A stretch of 64,000 bases of DNA from Sphingomonas naphthae (GTDB taxonomy: Bacteria; Pseudomonadota; Alphaproteobacteria; Sphingomonadales; Sphingomonadaceae): positions 3,796,501 to 3,860,500 of the forward strand of contig NZ_CP117411.1 of assembly GCF_028607085.1 (NCBI RefSeq). The letters run 5' to 3'. Under the pieces are notes generated by a model. That model searched no databases. It had not been told where the DNA came from and saw only the letters and a list, made by a program, of their open reading frames with translations. The translations under genes and the position numbers were made by a program. Positions 1 to 9,686 of the stretch are shown in pieces; position 1 is the stretch's first letter, and each line of letters begins with the position of its first letter.

Positions 1-933
1 GTGATCGCGGTGGCGGACAATCCGCCGCAGACCGCCGACCAGTTCGAGGCCACGATCGTGTGGATGGCCGACGAGGCGATGCTGCCCGGCCGCCCCTATT
101 GGCTGAAGCTCGGCACGCAGACGGTGAGCGCCACGATCCAGGCGCCCAAATATCAGGTCAACGTCAACACGATGGAGCAATTGGCGGCGAAAACGCTGGA
201 GCTGAACGCGATCGGCGTGGCCAATTTCGCCACCGATCGCGCCATCACGTTCGAGGCCTATCCCGCCGATCGCACGCTCGGCGGCTTCATCCTGATCGAC
301 AAGATCACCAACGCCACCGTCGGCGCGGGGATGATCCACTTCGCCCTCCGCCGCAGCCAGAACGTCCACTGGCAGGCGACCGACATCGGCCGCGAGCAGC
401 ATGCGGCGCTCAAGAACCAGAAGCCCGCCGTGCTGTGGTTCACCGGGCTTTCGGGCGCGGGCAAATCGACCATCGCCAACCTCGTCGAGAAGAAGCTGGC
501 GCGGATGAACCGCCACACCTTCCTGCTGGACGGCGACAACGTCCGCCACGGGCTCAACAAGGATCTCGGCTTCACCGATGCCGATCGGGTGGAGAATATC
601 CGCCGCGTGGGCGAGGTCGCGAAGCTGATGACCGATGCCGGGCTGATCGTCATCACCGCCTTCATCTCGCCGTTCCGCGCCGAACGGGCGATGGTGCGCG
701 GCATGATCGCGGCGGGCGAGTTCATCGAGGTGCATATCGATACGCCGCTGGCCGACGCCGAGCAGCGCGACGTGAAGGGCCTCTACGCCAAGGCGCGGGC
801 CGGGCAGCTCAAGAATTTCACCGGCATCGACAGCCCCTACGAGCCGCCCGAGGCGCCCGAAATCCGCATCCACACCACCCGCCTGACCCCCGAGGAGGCC
901 GCCGACCTGATCGTCGCGCAAATCATCCCATGA
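1..933 (+). CDS. cysNC: Bifunctional sulfate adenylyltransferase subunit 1 / adenylylsulfate kinase, C-terminal part (cut by window start)
   Basis: This is the 3' portion of a CysN-CysC fusion. CysN is the GTPase subunit of ATP sulfurylase, and CysC phosphorylates APS to PAPS in sulfate assimilation. The first ~130 visible residues match the C-terminal beta-barrel domains of CysN. From about residue 140 an APS kinase domain begins, with a Walker A loop GLSGAGKS near residues 149-156, a [10 protein letters not shown] motif near 177, and FISPFR, which carries the serine region of APS kinases. The GTPase domain lies upstream of the window, so the GTG at base 1 is only the first codon visible and not the true start. 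The stop overlaps the next gene by ATGA, consistent with a cysDNC-cysQ operon. Confidence 0.95.
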   Translation: MIAVADNPPQTADQFEATIVWMADEAMLPGRPYWLKLGTQTVSATIQAPKYQVNVNTMEQLAAKTLELNAIGVANFATDRAITFEAYPADRTLGGFILIDKITNATVGAGMIHFALRRSQNVHWQATDIGREQHAALKNQKPAVLWFTGLSGAGKSTIANLVEKKLARMNRHTFLLDGDNVRHGLNKDLGFTDADRVENIRRVGEVAKLMTDAGLIVITAFISPFRAERAMVRGMIAAGEFIEVHIDTPLADAEQRDVKGLYAKARAGQLKNFTGIDSPYEPPEAPEIRIHTTRLTPEEAADLIVAQIIP

Positions 934-1676
934 GCGGGATCATGACCGACGCCGAATTGGCCGCGCATCTGGCCGAGGTGGCGGGGCGCATCCTGCTCGA
1001 AGTGCGAAACAGCGGGGTCTTTTCGGAGAAACTGCTCGGCAAGGCGGGCGACCAGACCGCCAACCAGTTCCTCGTCCATGCCCTGCGCGAGCAACGCCCC
1101 GACGACGGGCTGCTGTCCGAGGAGATGAAGTGCGACGGCGCGCGGCTGGCGCAAAGCCGGGTGTGGATCGTCGATCCGGTCGACGGCACGCGCGAATATG
1201 GCGAGGGCCGCGCCGACTGGGCGGTGCATGTCGGCCTGGCGATCGACGGCGTGGCGGAGGTCGGCGCGGTGGCGCTGCCGGGCGTCGGCGCGGTGCTGCG
1301 CAGCGATCAGGTCGCGCCGCTGCCGTCCGCACCCGCACGGCTGCGCATGGTCGTCAGCCGCACCCGGCCGGCGAAGGAAGCGATCGCGATCGCCGAGCGG
1401 ATCGGCGTCGAACTCGTGCCGATGGGCTCGTCGGGCGCCAAGGCGATGGCCGTGATCCGGGGCGAGGCCGACATCTACCTCCATTCGGGCGGGCAATATG
1501 AGTGGGATTCGGCCGCCCCGGTCGCGGTGGCGCGCGCCTACGGCCTGCATTGCTCGCGGATCGACGGCAGCCCGCTCACCTACAACAATGAAGACGTCTA
1601 CCTCCCCGATCTGTTGATCGCGCGGCCCGAACATGCCGAAACCGTGCTGGCGTTGTTGGCGGAAATGCCCGCCTGA
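930..1676 (+). CDS. cysQ: 3'(2'),5'-bisphosphate nucleotidase CysQ
   Basis: A 248-residue inositol-monophosphatase-fold enzyme. It hydrolyses PAP (3'-phosphoadenosine 5'-phosphate), the by-product of PAPS use, to AMP. The family metal-binding motifs are present: LLSEEM near residue 64, DPVDGTREY near 82 and [14 protein letters not shown] towards the C-terminus. The ATG at 930 overlaps the cysNC stop (ATGA), indicating translational coupling; a second in-frame ATG at 942 is an alternative start. Placement after cysNC fits PAP clearance beside PAPS synthesis. Members of this superfamily can also act on inositol phosphates, but the context makes CysQ the best call. Confidence 0.92.
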   Translation: MSGIMTDAELAAHLAEVAGRILLEVRNSGVFSEKLLGKAGDQTANQFLVHALREQRPDDGLLSEEMKCDGARLAQSRVWIVDPVDGTREYGEGRADWAVHVGLAIDGVAEVGAVALPGVGAVLRSDQVAPLPSAPARLRMVVSRTRPAKEAIAIAERIGVELVPMGSSGAKAMAVIRGEADIYLHSGGQYEWDSAAPVAVARAYGLHCSRIDGSPLTYNNEDVYLPDLLIARPEHAETVLALLAEMPA

Positions 1677-1730
1677 CGCCTTTGCCGCCTGCGCCCCGGA
1701 CCTGTAGGTCTGGCGGCGAAGGGGATCGGC

Positions 1731-2609
1731 ATGACGGGTGCGGCGAGCGGCGGCAAAGGGATCGGGGCGGCCGATCTGCTGCGCCTCGACCAGACCGGTC
1801 CGCTACGCTTCCGCGCGCTCCACAATCAGGATAACGGCACCGGCGCGATCTTCGGCGGGCAACCGATCGCGCAGGGGCTGGCGGCGGCGCAGCGCACCGT
1901 GCCCGACTGGCCGGTACATAGCGCGACCGGCTATTATCTGCGCGCCGGGGCGATCGGCGTGCCGGTGGATTATACCGTCGAGGTGCTGCGCGACGGGCGG
2001 CGCTTCGCCTCGCGCCGGGTTTTGGCCGAACAGGCGGGGCGGGCGATCTTCGAGATGCTCTGCTCCTTCCACGATGCCGAGGACGGCCCCGTGCATCAGC
2101 ACGCCGTGCCGCCGGCCATGCCCGATCCCGAGACGCTGCCCGACATCGCCGATTTCATGCGCGCCCATGCCGATCGCCTGCCGGCGATCCTGTCGGGCGA
2201 TTTCGGCCTGTCCTTCCCGATCGACCTGCGCCTGCCCGATGCCGAGGCCGCCTTCTTCAGCCCGCCCGCCTCCGCCGAGCGCAATTACTGGATGCGGATG
2301 CGAACGGCGGCGATGCTGGACGATCCGGCGGCGCACCAATGCCTGCTCGCCTTCATGTCCGATTTCTGGGTCGCGGCGACTCCCGGCGCGCCGCACCTGC
2401 GCGTGGCAGACGCACATCGCATGGCAACCGTGACGCTCAATCACAGCCTGTGGTTTCACGGCGCCACCCGCGCCGACGAATGGCTGCTGTGCCACACCGA
2501 AAGCCCCTGGGCGGGCGAAGGGCGCGGGCTGGTGCGCGGCGCGATCCACGACGCGCGCGGCCGGCTCGTCGCCAGCGTCACGCAGGATGTGAGCATGCGC
2601 CGGCTGTGA
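1731..2609 (+). CDS. Acyl-CoA thioesterase II (TesB/ACOT8-like), catalytic Asp replaced by Asn
   Basis: A 292-residue double hot-dog thioesterase of the TesB family, which hydrolyses acyl-CoA to free fatty acid and CoA. The N-terminal hot-dog has the family signature FGGQPIAQGLAAA near residue 43. The C-terminal hot-dog carries a version of DHSxWFH followed by ESPWAG and a VTQD segment holding the usual glutamine. In E. coli TesB and human ACOT8 the DHSxWFH motif supplies a catalytic aspartate. Here the codon at 2439-2441 is AAT, giving NHSLWFH (Asn237). The rest of the motif is intact, so the fold is secure but the activity is less so. It starts 54 bases after cysQ and is probably a separate unit. 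Confidence 0.85.
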   Translation: MTGAASGGKGIGAADLLRLDQTGPLRFRALHNQDNGTGAIFGGQPIAQGLAAAQRTVPDWPVHSATGYYLRAGAIGVPVDYTVEVLRDGRRFASRRVLAEQAGRAIFEMLCSFHDAEDGPVHQHAVPPAMPDPETLPDIADFMRAHADRLPAILSGDFGLSFPIDLRLPDAEAAFFSPPASAERNYWMRMRTAAMLDDPAAHQCLLAFMSDFWVAATPGAPHLRVADAHRMATVTLNHSLWFHGATRADEWLLCHTESPWAGEGRGLVRGAIHDARGRLVASVTQDVSMRRL

Positions 2610-2637
2610 CCGGCGAAACGGGCGAGAGCGAGTTGCG

Positions 2638-2666
2638 GCTGTCGGGCATGGCGACCGCCCGACGGC
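2638..2666. terminator. Hairpin between convergent tesB-like gene and thrS
   Basis: A 10-base stem (2638-2647 with 2657-2666, one G.U pair) and a 9-base loop lie between two convergent stop codons. There is no T-run on either strand, so termination is inferred from position only. Confidence 0.35.
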
Positions 2667-2672
2667 GCGTCG

Positions 2673-4661
2673 TCACACCAGATCCGGCGGGGTCGCCTCC
2701 GCCTTCAGCCGCGCGATCGCCTCGTCCAGCGGCAGGATGGTCTGCCCCTGATCGCCGAGCCGGCGGATCGCCACCGTCCGCTCCTCGGCCTCGCGCTTGC
2801 CGACCACCAGCAGCGCCGGCACCTTGGCGAGCGAATGTTCGCGCACCTTGTAGTTGATCTTCTCGTTGCGAAGATCCGCCTCCGCGCGCAGCCCCGCCGC
2901 CTTGAGCGCCGCGACCACTTCGGCCGCATAGCCGTCCGCGTCGGACACGATCGTCGGCACCACCGCCTGCACCGGCGCCAGCCACATCGGCATCTTGCCG
3001 GCGTGATGCTCGATCAGGATGCCGAGAAACCGCTCGAACGTGCCGAGGATGGCGCGGTGGAGCATGATCGGGCGGTGGCGCTGGCCATCCTCGCCGACAT
3101 AGCTCGCGTCGAGCCGCTCGGGCAGGACCGTGTCGGTCTGGAGCGTGCCGCACTGCCAGGTCCGGCCGATCGCGTCGGTAAGGTGGAATTCCAGCTTGGG
3201 GGCGTAGAAGGCGCCTTCGCCGGGCAGCTCCTCCCAGCCGAATTCCGCCGTGGCGCGGCCCGTCGCGGCGACGGCGTCACGCAGGCTCTGCTCGGCCCAA
3301 TCCCACATCTCGTCGGTGCCGAAGCGCTTCTCCGGGCGCAGCGCCAGCTTGATCGCATAGCTCTCGAAGCCGAGATCCTTGTAGATCACGTCGAGCAGGT
3401 CGCAGAAGCGTTGCACCTCGCCGACGAGCTGGTCGGCGCGCACGAAGATATGGGCGTCGTCCTGCGTGAACTGGCGGACGCGCATGATGCCGTGGAGCGC
3501 GCCATGCGCCTCGTTGCGGTGGCAGCAGCCGAATTCCGCCATGCGGATCGGCAGGTCGCGATAGCTCTTGATGCCCTGCTTGAAGATCAAAACGTGCGCC
3601 GGGCAGTTCATCGGTTTCAAGGCCATCAGGTCGCCCTCGCCCGACAGCACCGCGCCCTCATCCTCGGTGTTGGGCACCTCGTCGGGCACGACGAACATAT
3701 TCTCGCGATATTTGCCCCAATGGCCGGATTGCTCCCACTGGCGCGCGTCCATCAGCTGCGGCGTCTTGACCTCGGCATAATCGGCCGCGTCGAGCCGTCG
3801 GCGCATATAGGCCTCCAGCGCGCGCCACATGACGAAGCCCTTGGGGTGCCAGAAGACCGAGCCCTGCGCCTCGGGCTGGAGGTGGAAGAGGTCCATCTCC
3901 TGGCCGATGCGGCGATGGTCGCGCTTGGCGGCCTCCTCCAGCCGCGTGAGGTGCGCGTCGAGCTGCTTCTTGTTGAGCCATCCGGTGCCGTAGACGCGGC
4001 TCAGCATCGCATTCTTCTGGTCGCCGCGCCAATAGGCGCCCGACACGCGCGTCAGCTTGAAGGCGGCCGGGTCGAGCCGGCCCGTCGAGGGCAGATGCGG
4101 ACCACGACACATGTCGAAGAAGGCGCCGGCGCGATAGACCGTCAGTTCCTCGCCTTGCGGAAGCTCCGCGGCCCATTCGGCCTTGAAGCGCTCGCCCTGC
4201 TTCTCCCACGCGGCGATCAGCGCGTCGCGTTCCCACACTTCGCGGACCAGCGGCTCGTTGGCGGCGATGATGCGGCGCATCTCGGCCTCGATCGCGGGCA
4301 GGTCCTCGTCGGTGAAGGGGCGTTCGGCGGGCGCGAAATCATAATAGAAGCCGTCGTCCGTCGCCGGGCCGAAGGTGATCTGCGTACCGGGAAAAAGGCT
4401 CTGCACCGCCTCGGCCAGCACATGGGCATAATCGTGGCGGACGAGTTCGAGCGCGTCGGCCTCGTCCTTCGCCGTCACCAGCGCGAGCGCCGTATCATTG
4501 TCGAGCGGCCGATTCAGATCGCGCAGTTCGCCATCGACCCTGGCGGCGAGTGCGGCCTTCAGCAGCCCCGGCCCGATCGACGCCGCGATCTCGGCCGGAG
4601 TGGTGCCGGCCGCGACCTGGCGGACGGAACCATCGGGCAGCGTGATCGAGATATCGGACAT
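2673..4661 (-). CDS. thrS: Threonyl-tRNA synthetase
   Basis: A 662-residue class II synthetase that charges tRNA-Thr. In order it has an N-terminal TGS domain (residues 1-62, ITLPDGSVR), the editing/SAD domain with HxxxH in [11 protein letters not shown] near 75-85, the class II catalytic core and a C-terminal anticodon-binding domain ending [10 protein letters not shown]. Zinc-binding residues are visible: Cys in KPMNCPAH near 353, His in the [14 protein letters not shown] block just after 390, and His in MLHRAILGT near 534. The length is typical (E. coli 642). It is transcribed divergently from the acyltransferase gene across a 277-base gap and convergently with the thioesterase. Confidence 0.98.
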   Translation of the reverse strand: MSDISITLPDGSVRQVAAGTTPAEIAASIGPGLLKAALAARVDGELRDLNRPLDNDTALALVTAKDEADALELVRHDYAHVLAEAVQSLFPGTQITFGPATDDGFYYDFAPAERPFTDEDLPAIEAEMRRIIAANEPLVREVWERDALIAAWEKQGERFKAEWAAELPQGEELTVYRAGAFFDMCRGPHLPSTGRLDPAAFKLTRVSGAYWRGDQKNAMLSRVYGTGWLNKKQLDAHLTRLEEAAKRDHRRIGQEMDLFHLQPEAQGSVFWHPKGFVMWRALEAYMRRRLDAADYAEVKTPQLMDARQWEQSGHWGKYRENMFVVPDEVPNTEDEGAVLSGEGDLMALKPMNCPAHVLIFKQGIKSYRDLPIRMAEFGCCHRNEAHGALHGIMRVRQFTQDDAHIFVRADQLVGEVQRFCDLLDVIYKDLGFESYAIKLALRPEKRFGTDEMWDWAEQSLRDAVAATGRATAEFGWEELPGEGAFYAPKLEFHLTDAIGRTWQCGTLQTDTVLPERLDASYVGEDGQRHRPIMLHRAILGTFERFLGILIEHHAGKMPMWLAPVQAVVPTIVSDADGYAAEVVAALKAAGLRAEADLRNEKINYKVREHSLAKVPALLVVGKREAEERTVAIRRLGDQGQTILPLDEAIARLKAEATPPDLV

Positions 4662-4690
4662 GGGAGACCTGTATTGTTGAAAGGCGGCGG

Positions 4691-4723
4691 GCTTATGCCC
4701 CTAGCGGGCCATCAGGGGCAAGC
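4691..4723 (-). promoter_or_regulatory. Hairpin in the thrS leader
   Basis: About 30 bases upstream of the thrS start codon, TGCCCCT (4696-4702) pairs with AGGGGCA (4714-4720) and the stem can extend into flanking GCTT/AAGC. thrS leaders in other bacteria fold for autoregulation, but this hairpin has no demonstrated role. The rest of 4724-4938 shows nothing I can name. Confidence 0.25.
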
Positions 4724-4938
4724 CGGAGAGATAGGGACGACCCGGCGGAAGTTCACGACGTTCGCATCCTATCGCCCCTTTTCGATCCACGGCCCTTCGC
4801 GGGAGAGGATCAGGTCCGGCGGCACTGGCACAAGCGGGGGGCTGTAGGACAGCGTTTTTTGGGCGCGGCGGCGGGCCGCGCGCATTGCGCCGCCACGCCC
4901 CCTCGTTAAACAGGCGGGGGCTCGGGGGGACGGCAGGC

Positions 4939-5931
4939 ATGGCGGACACGGCGAAGGCGCGCGTTCTGTGGGCGGACGTGGCGCGCGGCATCGGCATCCT
5001 GCTCGTGGTGATCGGCCATGTCTGGCAGGATAGCGAGCCCTGGCTGATGGCGGCGATCTACGCCTTCCACATGCCCCTGTTCTTCCTGCTGTCCGGCTAT
5101 TTCACCCATCCCCGCGCGACGCTCGGCGACGATATCGGCCATCGCGCCCGCACCCTGCTGGTGCCTTATGCCTGCTACATCCTGCTGATCGGCGGGGCGC
5201 TGCTGGCGGTGCATGTGCTGCGGCGCGACTGGCAGGGCGTGGCCGATATCGCCTTCGTCCTGATCTATGGCGGGGCGAAGCTGACGGCGCATATGGGCGC
5301 TTTCTGGTTCGTCACCTGCCTGTTTCTGGCGCAGGCCTTCTATCTCGCGCTGCTGCATTGGTTCGGTTCGCCGCGCTCGCCCGGGCTGATCGCGATCCTG
5401 CTGGTCGGGCTGGCGCTGGGCTATGGCGCGGGCCGGCTCGGCTGGCCGGGGCCGTGGAATGTGGCGGTCGCGCCGGTCGCGGCGGTCTTCCTGTGGATCG
5501 GTCACCGGCTGCGCCTCGCCGATCCGTCGCCGCGCCGGGTGGTCAGCGGCGCGCTGCTGCTGGCGCTGGTGCCGCTCGCCACCCTGCCGCTCGGGATGGT
5601 CTACGATCTCAACATGAAGGTGGCGCTGTATGGGCCGCCGATCCTGGGCCTGATGCTGGCGACGGGCCTGTCGCTGCTGCTGATCGAAGCGAGCAAGGTG
5701 ATGGAGCGCAGCGCGCGGCTGGCGACGACGCTCAGCGCGCTCGGCGATGCCGCGCTCACCATCCTCTTCCTCCATCAGGCGGTGCATTATGCGCTGGTTT
5801 CGGCGGATGCCCCGCTATGGCTCCAGTTCCTGCTGTCGCTCGCGCTGCCGTTCACGCTCCACCGACTGTTCCTGCGCTTCCACCTCTCTCGTGTGCTGCT
5901 GCTCGGGCGGGGGCGGTTGCGCCGGGGCTGA
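4939..5931 (+). CDS. Acyltransferase 3 family membrane protein (OafA/YrhL or fucose 4-O-acetylase type)
   Basis: A 330-residue polytopic inner-membrane protein of the acyltransferase 3 family, which moves acetyl or other acyl groups onto sugars or lipids. The signature lies at the N-terminus: ADVARGIGILLVVIGHV with its conserved His, then FHMPLFFLLSGYF near residue 46. About ten hydrophobic helices follow. The start at 4939 was chosen over an in-frame ATG at 4885 because a purine-rich GGGGGGA stretch precedes it and homologues begin close to the Arg-Gly motif. The acceptor cannot be deduced, since no polysaccharide cluster surrounds it. It runs convergently into oligopeptidase B with only 3 bases between stops. 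Confidence 0.85.
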   Translation: MADTAKARVLWADVARGIGILLVVIGHVWQDSEPWLMAAIYAFHMPLFFLLSGYFTHPRATLGDDIGHRARTLLVPYACYILLIGGALLAVHVLRRDWQGVADIAFVLIYGGAKLTAHMGAFWFVTCLFLAQAFYLALLHWFGSPRSPGLIAILLVGLALGYGAGRLGWPGPWNVAVAPVAAVFLWIGHRLRLADPSPRRVVSGALLLALVPLATLPLGMVYDLNMKVALYGPPILGLMLATGLSLLLIEASKVMERSARLATTLSALGDAALTILFLHQAVHYALVSADAPLWLQFLLSLALPFTLHRLFLRFHLSRVLLLGRGRLRRG

Positions 5932-5934
5932 GGA

Positions 5935-8037
5935 TCAGCCCACGCCGAGCTGCCACAGCAGGAAGGCATATTCCTCCGCCACCTCGCGCAGCGAATCGAA
6001 GCGGCCGGATTTGCCGCCATGGCCCGCGCCCATGTTGGTCTTGAGCAGCAGGATCGCATCGCCGGTGCGGGTCGCACGGAGCTTCGCGGCCCATTTGGCG
6101 GGCTCCCAATAGGTGACGCGCGGGTCGTTCAACCCGGCGATGATGAGGAGCGGGGGGTAATCCTGCGCCGACACCTGATCGTAGGGGGAATAGCTGCGGA
6201 TCAGCTCGAAGGCGGCCTTGTCCTCGATCGGATTGCCCCATTCGGGCCATTCGCCCGGCGTCAGCGGCAGGCTGGCGTCGAGCATCGTGTTCAGCACGTC
6301 GACGAAGGGCACATGCGCCACCACCGCACCCCACAATTCGGGCGCCTGGTTGATGATCGCCCCCATCAGTTCGCCACCGGCCGAGCCACCCGAGGCCGTC
6401 ACCCGACCGGGCGAGGCCCAGCCCTCCGCCACCAACCCCTTCGCCACATCGACGAAATCGTCGAACGTATTGGTGCGTTTTTCCAGCTTGCCGTCGAGAT
6501 ACCAATGATAGCCGAGATCGTCGCCGCCCCGGATATGGGCGATGGCGAAGGCGAAGCCGCGATCGAGCAGCGACAATCGGCTGGTCGAGAAGCCCGGCGG
6601 AATGGCGAGGCCATAGGCGCCATAGCCATAGAGATGGAGCGGCCCGGAGCCGTCCTTCGCGAAATCGGCCGGATAGACGATCGAGACGGGAATGGCGGTG
6701 CCGTCGCGCGCGGCGATCTCGACCCGCTCGGTGCGATATTTCGCCGGATCGTAGCCCGAGGGTATCTCCTGCACCTTCAGGCTTTCCAGCCCCCGCCCGC
6801 CGACGTGGAAATCATACACCGTCGGCGGCGTCACCATCGACTGGTAGGAAAGCCGCAGCCGATCGACCGCATATTCGGGATTGTTGGCGAGGGAGGCGGT
6901 GTAACTCGCCTCGGGAAAGGCGACCCGCCGGCCGGCCGCGCTGCCATGATCGTGCAGCACGATCTGGTCGAGCCCCCGCTCGCGCCCCTCGACCGTGAAG
7001 AAATCGGCGAAGGCGGTAAGCCCGCGAATGTAGAAATCGTCCGATCCGGGGATCAGTTCGGCCCAGTCGCCCGGCGCCGCCAGCGGCGCGGTGGCGACGC
7101 GGAAGTTCACATGGGCATCGTTGGTGCGGATGAGGAGCGTGCCTTCATGCTCGTCCACCTCATATTCGCGGCCGGCGATGCGCGGCGAGACGAGGATCGG
7201 CGTACCGGTCAAATCGTCGCCGGGCAGCAGCCGCACCTCGCTGGTGACATGGTCGCCGGCCGACAGCACCACGAACCGCCGCGACTGGGTCTGGCCGATC
7301 GAGATGCGGAAGCCCTCGTCCGCCTCGCGGTACAGCACGACATCCTCGGCGACATCGCCGCCCAGCCGGTGGCATTGCGCCACGTCCACCCGCCACTGAT
7401 CGTTGACGAGGCCGTAGGCGAAGGCGGCGCTGTCGGCCTGCCACGCCACGCCGCCGAGCGTGCCGGGGATGGTGTCGGGCAGGTCGGCGCCCGCGATCAG
7501 GTCGCGTACCCGCAAGGTGAAGCGTTCCGATCCATTGTCGTCCACGCTCCACGCCATGAAGCGCCCGTCCGGGCTGACGGCGAGCGCGCCCAGCCGGAAA
7601 TAATCCTTCCCCTCGGCCAGCGCCGGCTCGTCGAGGATCAATTCGTCGGCCCCGCCGCCCGCCACCGGCCGCCGCCACCAGCAGCGATATTGCGCGCCCG
7701 GCCGGAACGCCCACCAGTAGAGCCAGTCGCCGTCCTTCTGCGGCACGGAGGAATCATCCTCCTTCAGCCGCCCCTTCATCTCGGCGAACAGCGCGTCCAC
7801 CGTGGCCTGATGCGGCGCCATCGCCGCCTCGAAGAAGGCGTTCTCCTGCGCGAGATAGTCCAGCACCTCCGCGTTGGTGACGGTCGGATAGTTCGGATCC
7901 TTCAGCCACGCCCACGGGTCTTCCACGGTGATGCCGTGATGGGTGAAGCTGTGGGGCTTGGTCGGCGCGACGGGCGGGGTGGGCAGGGGCAAGACGGACC
8001 TTTCTGGTTCATTTTCGATCATGATATGGCCGATCAC
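5935..8037 (-). CDS. ptrB: Oligopeptidase B (prolyl oligopeptidase family, S9A)
   Basis: A 700-residue serine peptidase that cleaves short peptides after basic residues, usually in the cytoplasm; no signal peptide is visible. The N-terminal half is the beta-propeller, opening with HGITVEDPWAWLKDPNYP. The C-terminal half is the alpha/beta hydrolase. The nucleophile Ser lies in GGSAGG near residue 550, the Asp in LNDPRV and the His in GAGHGGKSGR near the C-terminus. The start is GTG at 8037, preceded by AGGAAAG at good spacing; an in-frame ATG at 8022 is the alternative. It is divergent from the membrane protein at 8126. Confidence 0.93.
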   Translation of the reverse strand: MIGHIMIENEPERSVLPLPTPPVAPTKPHSFTHHGITVEDPWAWLKDPNYPTVTNAEVLDYLAQENAFFEAAMAPHQATVDALFAEMKGRLKEDDSSVPQKDGDWLYWWAFRPGAQYRCWWRRPVAGGGADELILDEPALAEGKDYFRLGALAVSPDGRFMAWSVDDNGSERFTLRVRDLIAGADLPDTIPGTLGGVAWQADSAAFAYGLVNDQWRVDVAQCHRLGGDVAEDVVLYREADEGFRISIGQTQSRRFVVLSAGDHVTSEVRLLPGDDLTGTPILVSPRIAGREYEVDEHEGTLLIRTNDAHVNFRVATAPLAAPGDWAELIPGSDDFYIRGLTAFADFFTVEGRERGLDQIVLHDHGSAAGRRVAFPEASYTASLANNPEYAVDRLRLSYQSMVTPPTVYDFHVGGRGLESLKVQEIPSGYDPAKYRTERVEIAARDGTAIPVSIVYPADFAKDGSGPLHLYGYGAYGLAIPPGFSTSRLSLLDRGFAFAIAHIRGGDDLGYHWYLDGKLEKRTNTFDDFVDVAKGLVAEGWASPGRVTASGGSAGGELMGAIINQAPELWGAVVAHVPFVDVLNTMLDASLPLTPGEWPEWGNPIEDKAAFELIRSYSPYDQVSAQDYPPLLIIAGLNDPRVTYWEPAKWAAKLRATRTGDAILLLKTNMGAGHGGKSGRFDSLREVAEEYAFLLWQLGVG

Positions 8038-8125
8038 GCTTCTTTCCTATGGAGGGAAAGGCTAGGGCGCGGCTTTCCGATCGGCGACCAGCGGGGGCAG
8101 GCTCCTGACCAACCTTTCGACCCGG

Positions 8126-9634
8126 ATGCCGTTCCGGGCCATCGGCGCGCTGTCGCGTCGCATCGCCGCCTCGCCCTGGGCGCTGGGGTCGGTCGCCGCG
8201 CTGGCGTTTCTGCTGCGCTATGTTGTGCAGGCGGGGCTGCCGCAGGGCGACGGCCCCAAATGGTGGGGCTATTTCGATCAGGCGCGCTATCTGCGCTCGG
8301 CCGTGGCGCTGGCGCATGGCGGCCTCGACGCGGCGGACCATTGGTATCCACTGGGCTATGCGCTGGTCGCCGCCCCGTTCGCGCGGGTGATGCCGGCGGA
8401 CCCGTTCCTGATCCCCGATTGCCTGCTGTTCGGGGTGGCGCTGGTCGGCTTCGCGCGGACGATGCGGCATCTGGGGCTCGGGCCGCGCGCGTCGGCCGCC
8501 ATCTTCGTGGCGACCAACCTGCTGATCTGGCCCTACGCCAAATTGTGGGTGGTGCCGTGGACGACGAGCCTGTCGGCCGCGCTGCTGTGGTGGCTGCTCG
8601 CGCTGGCCGGCGATCTGCTCGCCGAGGGGCGGGCGCCGGTGTCGCATCGGGTGCGCGACCGGCTGATGGTGGCGATGGGCGCGCTGGCCGGCGCGTTGCC
8701 GCTGGTGCGGCCGACCGAGGCGCTGACCTCCGCGACGGTCGGTCTGGTCGTCGGCTGGACGCTGTATCGCCAGCGCCGCCTGACGCTGCGCGCGATGGCG
8801 TGCGCGGTGGGAACGGGCCTCGCGCTCGTCCTGCCCTATCTCGCCCTGCATGGCGCGATCTATGGCCCGCGGGCGAGCGACTATGCCGTCGCGGCGGCCT
8901 TGCAGGGCTTCAACCTGCCCGATCTGCCGTGGAAGATGGCGGTGGTGCTGGTGAGCGCCAGGCCGTGGTTTCCGGACGGCCATTCGCTGATCGAGGGCTT
9001 TCCCGCGATCGTGCCGGGCCTCGCCGGGCTGATCGCGCTGACGTGGGCGCTGCCCAGCCATGCCCGCCGGCTGCTCGGCCTGATCGCGCTGATCGCATTG
9101 CCCTATTGCCTGCTGTTCCTCGCCTATACCGATCTCCAGCCGCCCGGCATCTGGGATCATTCCAACGCCCATTATTTCAAATGGCTGTTCCCCTTGCTGG
9201 TCGCGGGATGCTGGTTCCTGATCGACGGGCTGCGCGATCGGCGGCGGCGCGGGCCGGCCGTCGCGGCGCTGGCGGCGATCGGGCTGGCGATGTGCGTCCG
9301 CCCGATCCCCGTGCCGGTCGGGGAGGATGTGCCCGCGCGGATGCTGCTGTTCCGGGGCGACACGACCGGCTTCTGGGAAAAGGGTCGGCCCACCAAGGCC
9401 TGGGACGCGGCCTATTTCCGCCCGGCGCGGATCGTCGATGCGAAGGGCGTGCTGGAGAATGTCGGCCGCTATCATCAGGTGCCCGATGCCCAAGGCGAGC
9501 GCGCCATCGCCGTGTGGCGCCTGTTCGCGGCGCACCCCCGCCGCCTCGATCCGGGCGAGCCGCCGGCCTTGCGGGGGCCGCAGGCGCCCTATGCGCGCTA
9601 TGGCGTCCGCGTCGGCCTCGCCTGGCCCTGGTAG
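8126..9634 (+). CDS. Polytopic membrane protein, GT-C glycosyltransferase-like
   Basis: A 502-residue protein with roughly ten hydrophobic helices. An acidic YFDQARYLRS segment sits in the first extracytoplasmic loop near residues 49-58, where GT-C glycosyltransferases carry a catalytic Asp, and a hydrophilic C-terminal tail follows the last helix near 400. This layout resembles dolichyl- or polyprenyl-phosphate-sugar dependent mannosyl/arabinosyl transferases, but no substrate motif is recognisable. It stands alone between two peptidase genes. There is no strong ribosome-binding site at the ATG, so the exact start is moderately uncertain. Confidence 0.7.
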   Translation: MPFRAIGALSRRIAASPWALGSVAALAFLLRYVVQAGLPQGDGPKWWGYFDQARYLRSAVALAHGGLDAADHWYPLGYALVAAPFARVMPADPFLIPDCLLFGVALVGFARTMRHLGLGPRASAAIFVATNLLIWPYAKLWVVPWTTSLSAALLWWLLALAGDLLAEGRAPVSHRVRDRLMVAMGALAGALPLVRPTEALTSATVGLVVGWTLYRQRRLTLRAMACAVGTGLALVLPYLALHGAIYGPRASDYAVAAALQGFNLPDLPWKMAVVLVSARPWFPDGHSLIEGFPAIVPGLAGLIALTWALPSHARRLLGLIALIALPYCLLFLAYTDLQPPGIWDHSNAHYFKWLFPLLVAGCWFLIDGLRDRRRRGPAVAALAAIGLAMCVRPIPVPVGEDVPARMLLFRGDTTGFWEKGRPTKAWDAAYFRPARIVDAKGVLENVGRYHQVPDAQGERAIAVWRLFAAHPRRLDPGEPPALRGPQAPYARYGVRVGLAWPW

Positions 9635-9686
9635 ACCGGGGCGAAGCGGCTGGGGTAGGATGCGCGCGAGGACGGAGGAAAGTATC

